Source: Deltaproteobacteria bacterium (GTDB lineage Bacteria > Desulfobacterota > Desulfovibrionia > Desulfovibrionales > Desulfomicrobiaceae). Taken from it: 33,148 nucleotides of DNA. Every line of letters begins with the position of its first letter. The first letter of the stretch is position 1. Of the stretch, positions 23,382 through 30,503 are shown one piece after another. The translations under genes were made by a program, and so were the position numbers. The notes under the pieces are model-generated. The model was not told the origin of the DNA and did no database searches. It saw nothing but the letters and a program-made list of their open reading frames with translations. The stretch spans positions 1 through 33,148 of the forward strand of contig RZZR01000014.1 of assembly GCA_009929795.1 (NCBI GenBank), written 5' to 3'.

Positions 23382-23765
23382 TCAGCGGCGGTCCTTGTAG
23401 GAACCACAGCCCAGAAAGTCCTCCCCCGTGGACATCTCGTAGTACCTGATTCCCCAGCCCACGACCCGGCCCGAGCGAACGCCCACCGGGGTGAAACACT
23501 CGGGGAGTTGCAGACGCTTGCCGCCTCGAACCGTGCCGCAACCGGTCCTATATACAAGGAACTCGGTGCCGTGGACGGTTTCCGAACACCACGGGGATCC
23601 GAGCAGATCGAGGACGTTGTCCTTGGGCAGGCCGATTTCCAGACGGCCCATGTCCATTCTGACCTGGGTTTCGGTATGAATCCCGGAGGTCCGGGAAGGA
23701 CCCGCGCATCCGGCCGTCAAAATTCCGGCCGCCAGCATACATGCCATGAAGACCCGAAAAACCAT
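23382..23765 (-). CDS. Small lipoprotein with SmpA/BamE-like motif
   Basis: The 127-residue product starts with a hydrophobic signal and a lipobox LTAGC, lipidated at C20, so it should be an outer-membrane or periplasmic lipoprotein. The mature part includes 'MGRLEIGLPKDNVLDLLGSP', the form seen in SmpA/OmlA (BamE) folds where a helix-loop 'G-x-s-k-x-x-V-x-x-l-G-x-P' recurs. Four further cysteines (in SPWCSE, TGCG, PECFT and LGCGS) could form disulfides. The start at 23765 has GGGAGG upstream; a longer frame to 24299 overlaps other genes and is rejected. It is divergent from the 23826 gene across 60 bases. Confidence 0.72.
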   Translation of the reverse strand: MVFRVFMACMLAAGILTAGCAGPSRTSGIHTETQVRMDMGRLEIGLPKDNVLDLLGSPWCSETVHGTEFLVYRTGCGTVRGGKRLQLPECFTPVGVRSGRVVGWGIRYYEMSTGEDFLGCGSYKDRR

Positions 23766-23825
23766 GTCGCCTCCCGCCCCGAACAGGGCATTGTCATTTT
23801 TTCGGCTTTGTGCCACCTCTTGTCC

Positions 23826-24242
23826 ATGAGTCTTGCATCTCGCGCGCCACTTCAGACCGGAAGATATCGGTTGAACCAGATGGTCAAGGCGGTCCTCGTC
23901 CGCCATCTGGCCGACCTGAGCCGATTGAACCATTCGGCCTCCGAACGATCCGTGTCCCTGTACGGGATCCTCAAAAAAGACCCCATTGGCGAGTTCAGGC
24001 CCAACGAGATCGAGTCCATGCTTAAAGACGTCCAAAGATTGCCTGGAGTTCGCAGTCTGGACATCCGCCTGGAAAACTGGAACGTTTCCCCGCGGGGGAC
24101 CGGCTGGGAAATCCGGGCCGTCCACCGCCGGGCGGCCGGGCCGGAACGTCTGGAAGATGTCCGCATCGACCGACCGGAGGACATCGTAAACGTCCTCCAG
24201 GACATGGGCTTTGGACTGGACCCGGAATCGGAAAAACCATGA
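23826..24242 (+). CDS. Conserved-looking hypothetical protein upstream of pfk
   Basis: I do not recognise this 138-residue protein. It is basic, soluble and predicted alpha/beta, with segments 'LYGILKKDPIGEFRPNEIESMLKDVQRLPGVRSLDIRLENW'-like content and an acidic C-terminal end. No cysteines, membrane segment or signal peptide is seen. The start is uncertain: the ATG at 23826 lacks a ribosome site, whereas a TTG at 23871 has GGAAG seven bases before it, and an ATG lies at 23880. The stop overlaps an ATG of a 20-codon frame that leads into pfk, so it probably belongs to the pfk transcript. Confidence 0.6.
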   Translation: MSLASRAPLQTGRYRLNQMVKAVLVRHLADLSRLNHSASERSVSLYGILKKDPIGEFRPNEIESMLKDVQRLPGVRSLDIRLENWNVSPRGTGWEIRAVHRRAAGPERLEDVRIDRPEDIVNVLQDMGFGLDPESEKP

Positions 24243-24301
24243 AACCGCCCTCTGGAATCGGCTCCAAGACCGATTGCGGGCAGAAGAGAGGCCGACCATG
24301 A
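24239..24301 (+). CDS. Possible 20-codon coupling ORF between the hypothetical gene and pfk
   Basis: An ATG at 24239 overlaps the stop of the upstream gene (ATGA), runs 20 codons beginning MKPPSGIG and ends in a TGA that overlaps the pfk start codon (ATGA). Both ends thus have the overlap geometry of translational coupling. It has no clear ribosome site of its own, and chance is a real alternative. Confidence 0.3.
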   Translation: MKPPSGIGSKTDCGQKRGRP

Positions 24302-25632
24302 CCTACGACATAGCCAAGCTCGACACCACCATCGAAAACCTCGGCGAGGCCAAGATCCCTTCGCCCATGCCCTTCGGGCGCTTCATTCCAAACGATCAGA
24401 CCTGCCTGGTCCACATCAACAGCGAGCTCGACAAGGAATCCTGCAAGGCCCCCACCTATTGCGACTTCGAGGAGGCCGGGCCCAGGGAATTCACCTACTT
24501 CGATCCGCCCAAGACCAAATGCGCCCTGGTCACCTGTGGCGGGCTCTGCCCGGGCCTGAACGACGTCATCCGGGCCATCGTCATGGAGGCCCACCACAAC
24601 TACCGGATTTCGGCCACCTTCGGCATCCAGTACGGCCTTCAGGGGTTCATTCCCAAATACGGCCACGACCTGATCGAACTGACCCCCAAGGCCGTCGCCG
24701 ACATCCACGCCTTCGGCGGAACCATCCTGGCCTCCTCGCGCGGGCCCCAGCCCCCCGAGGAGATCGTCGACGCCCTGGAGCGGATGAATGTCAGTGTCCT
24801 GTTCATGATCGGCGGCGACGGCACCATGAAGGCCGCCTCCAAGATCGCCTCGGTCATCGCTGAGCGCCGACTGAAGATCTCCATCATCGGCATCCCCAAG
24901 ACCATCGACAACGACATCAACTTCGTCAGCCGGTCCTTTGGATTCGACACGGCCGTGGAAAAGGCCACCGAGTCCATCCAATGCGCCCACGTCGAGGCCA
25001 CCGGGGCTCCCAACGGCATCGGCATCGTCAAGCTCATGGGCCGCGAGTCCGGCTTCATCGCCGCCCAGGCCACCCTGGCCCTTAAGGAGGTCAACTTCGT
25101 CCTCATCCCCGAGTCGCCCTTCGACCTTCACGGGCCCAAGGGGCTGATCAAGGCCATCGAGGACCGCATCGTCAAGAGACGGCACGCAGTCATCGTCGTC
25201 GCCGAGGGGGCCGGTCAGGAGCATTGTCAGATCGAGCACAAGACCGACGCCTCGGGCAACCCCATCCTCGGAGACTTCAGCGAGATCCTCATCCGGGAGA
25301 TCAAGGCCCATTTCAAGGCCAAGGAAATCCCCTTAACCCTCAAATACATCGACCCCAGCTACATCATCCGCTCCATCCCGGCCAACGCCAACGACCGGGT
25401 CTATTGCGGCTTCCTGGGCCAGCACGCCGTGCACGCCGCCATGGCCGGGAAGACGAACATGGTCGTCAGCAAGCTTCAAGACCGTTATGTGAACATCCCC
25501 CTCGATCTGGTGACCCTCAAGCGCAAGAAGATCAACACCAGCTCCAACTATTGGCGGGCCGTGGTCGAATCCACGGGACAACCCCTGTCCATGAAAAACG
25601 ACGCGCCCGTCGAGACGGGAAAGAATACGTAA
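24298..25632 (+). CDS. pfkA: 6-phosphofructokinase (PPi-lineage, ATP-type active site)
   Basis: This 444-residue enzyme phosphorylates fructose 6-phosphate at the committed step of glycolysis. It has GGLCPGLNDVIRAIV at the nucleotide loop, GGDGT at 172-176, PKTIDND at 200-206 and MGRESGFIAA, in the order of the long PFK group that includes Treponema TP0108 and trypanosomal enzymes. G175 is the residue that favours ATP (Asp in PPi-dependent enzymes), while K201 is the one typical of PPi-dependent enzymes, so it belongs to the PPi lineage but probably uses ATP. GAGAGG precedes the ATG at 24298; the longer frame from 24211 runs back over the upstream gene. Confidence 0.9.
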   Translation: MTYDIAKLDTTIENLGEAKIPSPMPFGRFIPNDQTCLVHINSELDKESCKAPTYCDFEEAGPREFTYFDPPKTKCALVTCGGLCPGLNDVIRAIVMEAHHNYRISATFGIQYGLQGFIPKYGHDLIELTPKAVADIHAFGGTILASSRGPQPPEEIVDALERMNVSVLFMIGGDGTMKAASKIASVIAERRLKISIIGIPKTIDNDINFVSRSFGFDTAVEKATESIQCAHVEATGAPNGIGIVKLMGRESGFIAAQATLALKEVNFVLIPESPFDLHGPKGLIKAIEDRIVKRRHAVIVVAEGAGQEHCQIEHKTDASGNPILGDFSEILIREIKAHFKAKEIPLTLKYIDPSYIIRSIPANANDRVYCGFLGQHAVHAAMAGKTNMVVSKLQDRYVNIPLDLVTLKRKKINTSSNYWRAVVESTGQPLSMKNDAPVETGKNT

Positions 25633-25644
25633 GGATTCCGGCCC

Positions 25645-26706
25645 ATGAGTTCCAAGACCCGCATTCTAGCCCTGGTGACGGTTGCCGCCGTCGTTTTTGT
25701 GGTCGGCACCGTCATCTACAGGCTGATCCTGCTCAAGAACCCGCCTCCGCCGGTGTACGTTCCCCCGCCCCCGGCCATCGAGCAGCCGGTTTTAACACCG
25801 GAGGACGAACCCGGGCCCGAACCTCGAAGCGACATCAAGCCCGCCCCGCTCGAGCCCATCGAGACCGAACCCGCCGAACCGGAAGCCCAACCCGTTGAGC
25901 CGGAACCGGCCATGCCCGAGTCGGACCCCGTGGTCACCCCGGAATTTCCGGCCGATCTGGCCGTGTTCCTGGCTGGCCACTACCGCCCGTCCGGCAGCGT
26001 CCTGAATCCCGAGTCCACGGGCCTCCTGGCCCTGGACGTCAAGACCGTGAACATGCGCTACGGCACTGAACTCCTGGGCCTGGATCCCGGTCCGGCCGAC
26101 GATCTCGACCAGGCCAGGAACTCGGTCTTTCGACACGTCCTAAGCCCTGCCACCATCCGGGTCCTGTCCTTTCTCTACGCCGGACAATTCGTCGAGGAGC
26201 TGCGTCTGGCGGCCACGGAGATCACGGTGGAATTCCCGGCCGACGGAAACGCCACGGTACGCAGAGCCCTGACCCCCGACCAGCGCCGGGAATTCTTCGT
26301 CCTTTTATCCGATAAAATCAAGGACGTCGGCCAGGCCCTGGTCTCCCTGACCGGGAACCGGAAGGTCATGGATCTGACCCGCGACTATGTCCGCCGCGTG
26401 GACGAGGTCAACAACGCCTATTTCTACTTCTGGAAATTCAAAGACCAGGGCACGCCCCAGGACCTCGAAGACGCCGGCAAGGAGATCAAAAACGCCATCC
26501 TGGCCCGGGAACAGGCCCGGCAGAACCTCAAGCAGGCCGTTCTTGAAGGAGTCCGCATCAACACCCTGAACGGAAACGAGCTGCTCTACATGGCCCAATG
26601 GACCTACCGCCGCCTGGCCGCGGACCCGTCCCTGGCCGATGCTTTGAACTCCATGGGCCGAGCCCTCATCGACCTGTCGTCCAGACTGGACAGGGAAACG
26701 CCATGA
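25645..26706 (+). CDS. Unknown membrane-anchored protein with Pro/Glu-rich linker
   Basis: I do not recognise this 353-residue protein. It has one N-terminal membrane segment at about residues 7-29, then a linker at about 32-97 made mainly of Pro, Glu and Ala ('PPPPVYVPPPP', 'EPEAQPVEPEP'), resembling the wall-spanning linkers of TonB-like proteins, then a mostly helical domain to the end with no cysteine. The layout suggests an inner-membrane anchor with a periplasmic domain held away from the membrane. It follows pfk by 12 bases and its stop overlaps the start of the next gene (ATGA), so the two unknown proteins should be made together and may interact. Confidence 0.75.
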   Translation: MSSKTRILALVTVAAVVFVVGTVIYRLILLKNPPPPVYVPPPPAIEQPVLTPEDEPGPEPRSDIKPAPLEPIETEPAEPEAQPVEPEPAMPESDPVVTPEFPADLAVFLAGHYRPSGSVLNPESTGLLALDVKTVNMRYGTELLGLDPGPADDLDQARNSVFRHVLSPATIRVLSFLYAGQFVEELRLAATEITVEFPADGNATVRRALTPDQRREFFVLLSDKIKDVGQALVSLTGNRKVMDLTRDYVRRVDEVNNAYFYFWKFKDQGTPQDLEDAGKEIKNAILAREQARQNLKQAVLEGVRINTLNGNELLYMAQWTYRRLAADPSLADALNSMGRALIDLSSRLDRETP

Positions 26707-27659
26707 CCTCGTCTCCCCAGGCCGGACCCTTCCGTCCCGGGCTGATTGCAGGCCTGGTCATGACCGCCCTCCTGGCCGGGGCCTGCGTTCTTTCCGCCCT
26801 TGGCTACGGCGAACGGGCCGTGAATGTCCTGGGGGGCGAGGCCCTGCGAGCCGAGAACGACCGCTATCTGGAAACGACCATGAACAAGGCCGTGGCCAGC
26901 TTCGCGGTCATGTCCGTGCTCAAAGCCGGACTGTCCATCATCGAGGGCAGCGACGTCGGGGCCAGCCTCGGCCTGTCCATGCACGTGCAAATCGGCGACT
27001 TCGTCCAGCCTGCCTACGATTACGTGGACATCGCCTGGCGGACCCTGCTCCTCGGCTCGGTGACCCTTCTGGGCATCCGCTATCTGCTCCAGGCCACCAT
27101 GGTCGTGGACTCCTGGCTCTTGACCGCCACCTTCGCCCTGGCCCTGGCCGTCTGGCTGACGGTCTGGCTTTTGCCGAACCTGCACCGTTTGAAGCAGACC
27201 CTGACCGACCTGTTGCGGGTGGCCGTCGTGGGCACCCTGGCCCTCTACTACATCCTGCCCCTCTCGGTCTGGGGAGCGGCCAGGCTTTCGGAACTCATCA
27301 CCGCCCCGGCCATCCGGGAATCCGAAGCCGGCTTCACGGCCGCCAAGGAGGAGCTCTTCCCCGAGAACGAGACCATCCCCCAAGGGCTCATGGACAAGTT
27401 CGAGGCCGCCCAAAACAAGATGCGGGACGTCTTCGTCTTCCTGAAGGACCGGGCCCGGGACATGATCGTCTGGACCGTCCAGATCATCGCCGGGTACATC
27501 TTCGACTGCCTGGTCTTTCCGGTGACCCTCTTCTACCTCCTGCTCTGGGCCACTCGGGGGGCCCTGGGCTACGTCTTCCAGCTCGGATTCCAGCGGGCCC
27601 TGGTCCGCGACCTGGCCCGGGTTTTGGGTCAGAGACCGCAGGTACGGGACACGGCTTAG
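26703..27659 (+). CDS. Unknown multi-pass inner-membrane protein
   Basis: I do not recognise this 318-residue protein. Hydrophobic segments lie at about 13-33, 113-133, 137-157, 170-192 and 254-284, with a hydrophilic loop at about 36-110 and a charged helical loop at about 195-250 ('ESEAGFTAAKEELFPENE'). The C-terminus is basic and probably cytoplasmic. The start at 26703 overlaps the upstream stop by four bases; a longer frame from 26598 is rejected because it lies inside the upstream gene. It pairs with the Pro/Glu-linker protein, and no other clue to function is visible. Confidence 0.75.
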   Translation: MTSSPQAGPFRPGLIAGLVMTALLAGACVLSALGYGERAVNVLGGEALRAENDRYLETTMNKAVASFAVMSVLKAGLSIIEGSDVGASLGLSMHVQIGDFVQPAYDYVDIAWRTLLLGSVTLLGIRYLLQATMVVDSWLLTATFALALAVWLTVWLLPNLHRLKQTLTDLLRVAVVGTLALYYILPLSVWGAARLSELITAPAIRESEAGFTAAKEELFPENETIPQGLMDKFEAAQNKMRDVFVFLKDRARDMIVWTVQIIAGYIFDCLVFPVTLFYLLLWATRGALGYVFQLGFQRALVRDLARVLGQRPQVRDTA

Positions 27660-27716
27660 ACAATCCTTTCCGTTTTCCCCACGTGGCCGTGGGCTAGAAC
27701 AACCCGACCAAAATCA

Positions 27717-27751
27717 GACGGCCCGGGCATCGAGATGATGTCCGGGCCGTC
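27717..27751 (-). terminator. Terminator shared by convergent operons before cstA
   Basis: Fourteen-base arms (27717-27730 and 27738-27751) pair around a seven-base loop with a single G-U. On the minus strand the stem is followed by TGATTTTGG. It lies between the stops of the unknown membrane protein and cstA and can end both transcripts, better on the minus strand. Confidence 0.7.
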
Positions 27752-27783
27752 CGTCTTCCTGGCTCAATGCTTTCCGGGACACT

Positions 27784-29505
27784 CTACGGCCGAGCATCCA
27801 CCCTTGCCTTTCCCTTCCCCGAACGAATCCGCGCGATGATCATGGTCGATTCGACGAAGATGACTAGGGCCATGACCACCAGGGCCACGGCGATGATCCC
27901 CAGGGTCGCGTCCTTGGCCGGGCCGGTGAAATAGCCGGTCTTCGGGTTGAACATGTTCCAGCCCAAGGCGGCCAGGGTCGTGGCGGTCATGAACACAGCC
28001 GGAAGGAAGGTGTAGACCGTTGGCTTCCGTTTTCCGGCCAGGTAGGCGCTGATGACGATCAGGGCGATGGCCGCGATGAGCTGGTTGGAGGCCCCGAACA
28101 TCTTCCAGATGGTCTGGTAGTCGTTGGACAGGGCCAGAAAAAGGGATGGGATCACCACCACGGCCGTTCCAACGATCTTGTTATTGATCAGCCTGGAATT
28201 CGGGGCCAGGGTCTCGCAGAAAATGAACCGGCCGAGCCGGGTCGAGGTGTCCAGGGAGGTCATGACGAATGTCTTGACCATGGAGGCCCCGAGCAGGGCG
28301 GCCAGCCCCACTCCGAGGCCGGGGACGACGTGCCCAGCCAGATTTCCGAACCCGCTGCCAAAGGCCACGATCCAGCCTTGGGACAGGGCGCTTCCGAAAT
28401 ATTGCTCCACGGCCACGGCCGCGTCCGTTCCCTCCGGAGCCAGGCCCCACTTGAGTCCGGCCCCGACCACCAGGACCACCAGAAAGGCCAAAACCCCCTC
28501 CATGAGCATCCCGCCGTAGCCCACGATCCTGCCGTCGGTCTCCTTGGCCAGCTGCTTGGAGGTCGTGCCCGTGGCCACCATGGTGTGGAACCCGCTGACC
28601 GCCCCGCAGGCCACGGTGATGAACAGCATCGGCCAGACCGGGTTGTTTCCGGCTATGAACCCTCCGGTCATGGCCGGGGCCGAGATCTCGGGGTGGACCA
28701 CGATGACCCCGACGAAGCCCAGAACCAGACCGACAAAGAGCTGAATGGCCGAGAGGAAGTCCCTGGGCTGGAGCAGGAACCAGACCGGCAGAAGCGAAGC
28801 CACGGCGCAATAGGCGAAAAGGATGACGACGACCGTGTTCTCCTTGAGCTCCGGGCTCCAGTCCGCCGGCAGGGCCAGCGGATAATGAAATCCGACCCAG
28901 ACCAGGCCGTACATGGCCGCCACGGCCAGAATCGTGGCCACGGTGGTGTTCAGCTTCAGCCTGTACACGGCCTGGCCCAGAAGCATGGCCACGATGCAGA
29001 CCCCGGCCGTGGGAATGACCAGTTCGGGTTTCTTGATGAGCGCCGTGGCCGAACTCTCGGCGAAAACGGTGATGATGAAGATGAGCGTCAGCCAGAGAAG
29101 CAGGCCGAAGATGATTCTGGTCCCCTTGCCCACGGTCGTCCCGGCGATCTCGGCAATGCCCCGGCCCTGGTGACGGACCGAGAGCATGAGGGACATGTAG
29201 TCATGGACTCCACCGATGAACACGCAGCCCAGGGCGATCCACAGGGTCGGCAGGGCCCAGCCGTAGATGGAAACGGCGATGATCGGCCCGACAATTGGCC
29301 CGGCCCCGGCAATGGACGAGAAATGATGGCCCCAGAGAAACATCTTTCGGGCCGGGACAAAATCGACTCCGTCCTCCAGGGCCACGGCCGGGGTAGGCCG
29401 ATTGTCATCGGCCTCGATCAGCCTGTCCTGAAGGAATTTCCCATAAAAGCGGTAGGCCAGGTAAAACCAAGCCAGAACCACGGCGACAACAATCAGGATG
29501 AGCAT
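27784..29505 (-). CDS. cstA: Carbon starvation protein A (CstA-type peptide/pyruvate transporter)
   Basis: This 573-residue polytopic protein belongs to the CstA family, whose members import peptides or pyruvate by proton symport. About sixteen hydrophobic segments run through it; family segments seen include 'HHFSSIAGAGPIVGPI' near residue 60, 'GGVHDYMSLMLSVRHQG' near residue 100, and 'FETLAP'-like 'FCETLAPNSRLINN'. It is shorter than E. coli CstA (701) at the C-terminus, like the versions found in many anaerobes. It follows the rhomboid gene by 26 bases, with GGGAG upstream. Expression under carbon limitation is family knowledge; no CRP site was seen. Confidence 0.93.
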   Translation of the reverse strand: MLILIVVAVVLAWFYLAYRFYGKFLQDRLIEADDNRPTPAVALEDGVDFVPARKMFLWGHHFSSIAGAGPIVGPIIAVSIYGWALPTLWIALGCVFIGGVHDYMSLMLSVRHQGRGIAEIAGTTVGKGTRIIFGLLLWLTLIFIITVFAESSATALIKKPELVIPTAGVCIVAMLLGQAVYRLKLNTTVATILAVAAMYGLVWVGFHYPLALPADWSPELKENTVVVILFAYCAVASLLPVWFLLQPRDFLSAIQLFVGLVLGFVGVIVVHPEISAPAMTGGFIAGNNPVWPMLFITVACGAVSGFHTMVATGTTSKQLAKETDGRIVGYGGMLMEGVLAFLVVLVVGAGLKWGLAPEGTDAAVAVEQYFGSALSQGWIVAFGSGFGNLAGHVVPGLGVGLAALLGASMVKTFVMTSLDTSTRLGRFIFCETLAPNSRLINNKIVGTAVVVIPSLFLALSNDYQTIWKMFGASNQLIAAIALIVISAYLAGKRKPTVYTFLPAVFMTATTLAALGWNMFNPKTGYFTGPAKDATLGIIAVALVVMALVIFVESTMIIARIRSGKGKARVDARP

Positions 29506-29531
29506 GACGATACGACTCCCGTGTTACGGGT

Positions 29532-30503
29532 TCAACGCAGGGCCAGAAACCAGGCCCCGGCCACGACAAACGGGACCATGGCCCCGCAAGCGAATCCAAA
29601 AAGCTTGCCGGGGCGTCCCGCGATCCGAAGGCCGATCCCGGCTCCCCAGCCCAGGGCCAGTCCGGCCACAAATCCGAACAGATGGGCCAGAAGATCGGTC
29701 CGCTCCCCGGCCGTGCCCAGCATGGCCAGCATGCCAAGGCCGGCGGCCACCGGGACCCCGGCCCGAGTCCAGCGCTGGGGAAGATCCAGGGAAACGGCCA
29801 TGCCCGAAAGGATGCCCACGGCCCCGAACACGGCCGTGGAACCGCCGATGGACAGATGGCCCGGCCCCCGGATCCAGGCATTCAGGACATTGCCCAGGAT
29901 TCCGGCCGCAAGGGTCAAAAGCCAGGCCGGTCCCGGCCCCAGCCTTCGGGAGGCCGTGCCCACGAACACGGCCAGGCCCAGGCTGTTGGCCAGCAGATGG
30001 CCGACATCGGCGTGCAGAAACAGGGCTGTCACCGTCCGATACCATTGCCCGGCCAGCATCAGGGCGCTGTCGGCCTGCCCGGCCTCGAGCCATTCCCAGG
30101 CCGGACGGTCCAGAAAGGGCTGCACGGCCTGGATGCGCAGCCCGAGCAGGGTGAAGGCCAGGGTCCAGAGCAGCGTGGCCCCGATGGACAGGCTTTCGGG
30201 CTCCACGACCGGGACGGGCTCTCCCGCCTCCTCCGAGGCATATTCCTCGATCTCCCTTTTGGCCCGTTCCTCCCAATCGGGGTGGACCAGAAGCTCAGAC
30301 CGTTCCTGGGTTTTGGAGACCCGATGAGGCACGAACAGGGCCTGGAGGACCAGGGACCATTCCCTGATCCGGCCATGCCGTCCACCGCCCATGCTGTCCG
30401 GATCGACAGCCTCCAGGGTGACGAACTCCGTTTCGCGGACCGGGTCCGGCGATCGTGGAGCCGGGGCCTCCCGACGGATTCTGGTCCGGCGAAAGACCCG
30501 CAT
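29532..30503 (-). CDS. Rhomboid-family intramembrane serine protease
   Basis: This 323-residue protein cleaves transmembrane helices in its family. The catalytic serine is S222 in GGSTAVFG and the histidine is H274 in HLFGFVAG, with the conserved HADVGHLLAN segment at 164-173 and hydrophobic segments to the C-terminus. It has an unusually long hydrophilic N-terminal region of about 105 residues ahead of the first membrane helix, with a GREWS-like amphipathic stretch and an acidic 'EEYASEEAGEPVPV' segment. The start overlaps the uvrC stop (TGATG). Substrates are unknown; the neighbour cstA is one membrane protein in the same operon. Confidence 0.9.
   Translation of the reverse strand: MRVFRRTRIRREAPAPRSPDPVRETEFVTLEAVDPDSMGGGRHGRIREWSLVLQALFVPHRVSKTQERSELLVHPDWEERAKREIEEYASEEAGEPVPVVEPESLSIGATLLWTLAFTLLGLRIQAVQPFLDRPAWEWLEAGQADSALMLAGQWYRTVTALFLHADVGHLLANSLGLAVFVGTASRRLGPGPAWLLTLAAGILGNVLNAWIRGPGHLSIGGSTAVFGAVGILSGMAVSLDLPQRWTRAGVPVAAGLGMLAMLGTAGERTDLLAHLFGFVAGLALGWGAGIGLRIAGRPGKLFGFACGAMVPFVVAGAWFLALR

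Noticed and set aside
24022-25311. A 429-codon minus-strand frame opposite pfk
   Set aside because: Shadow of pfk; no family motifs.
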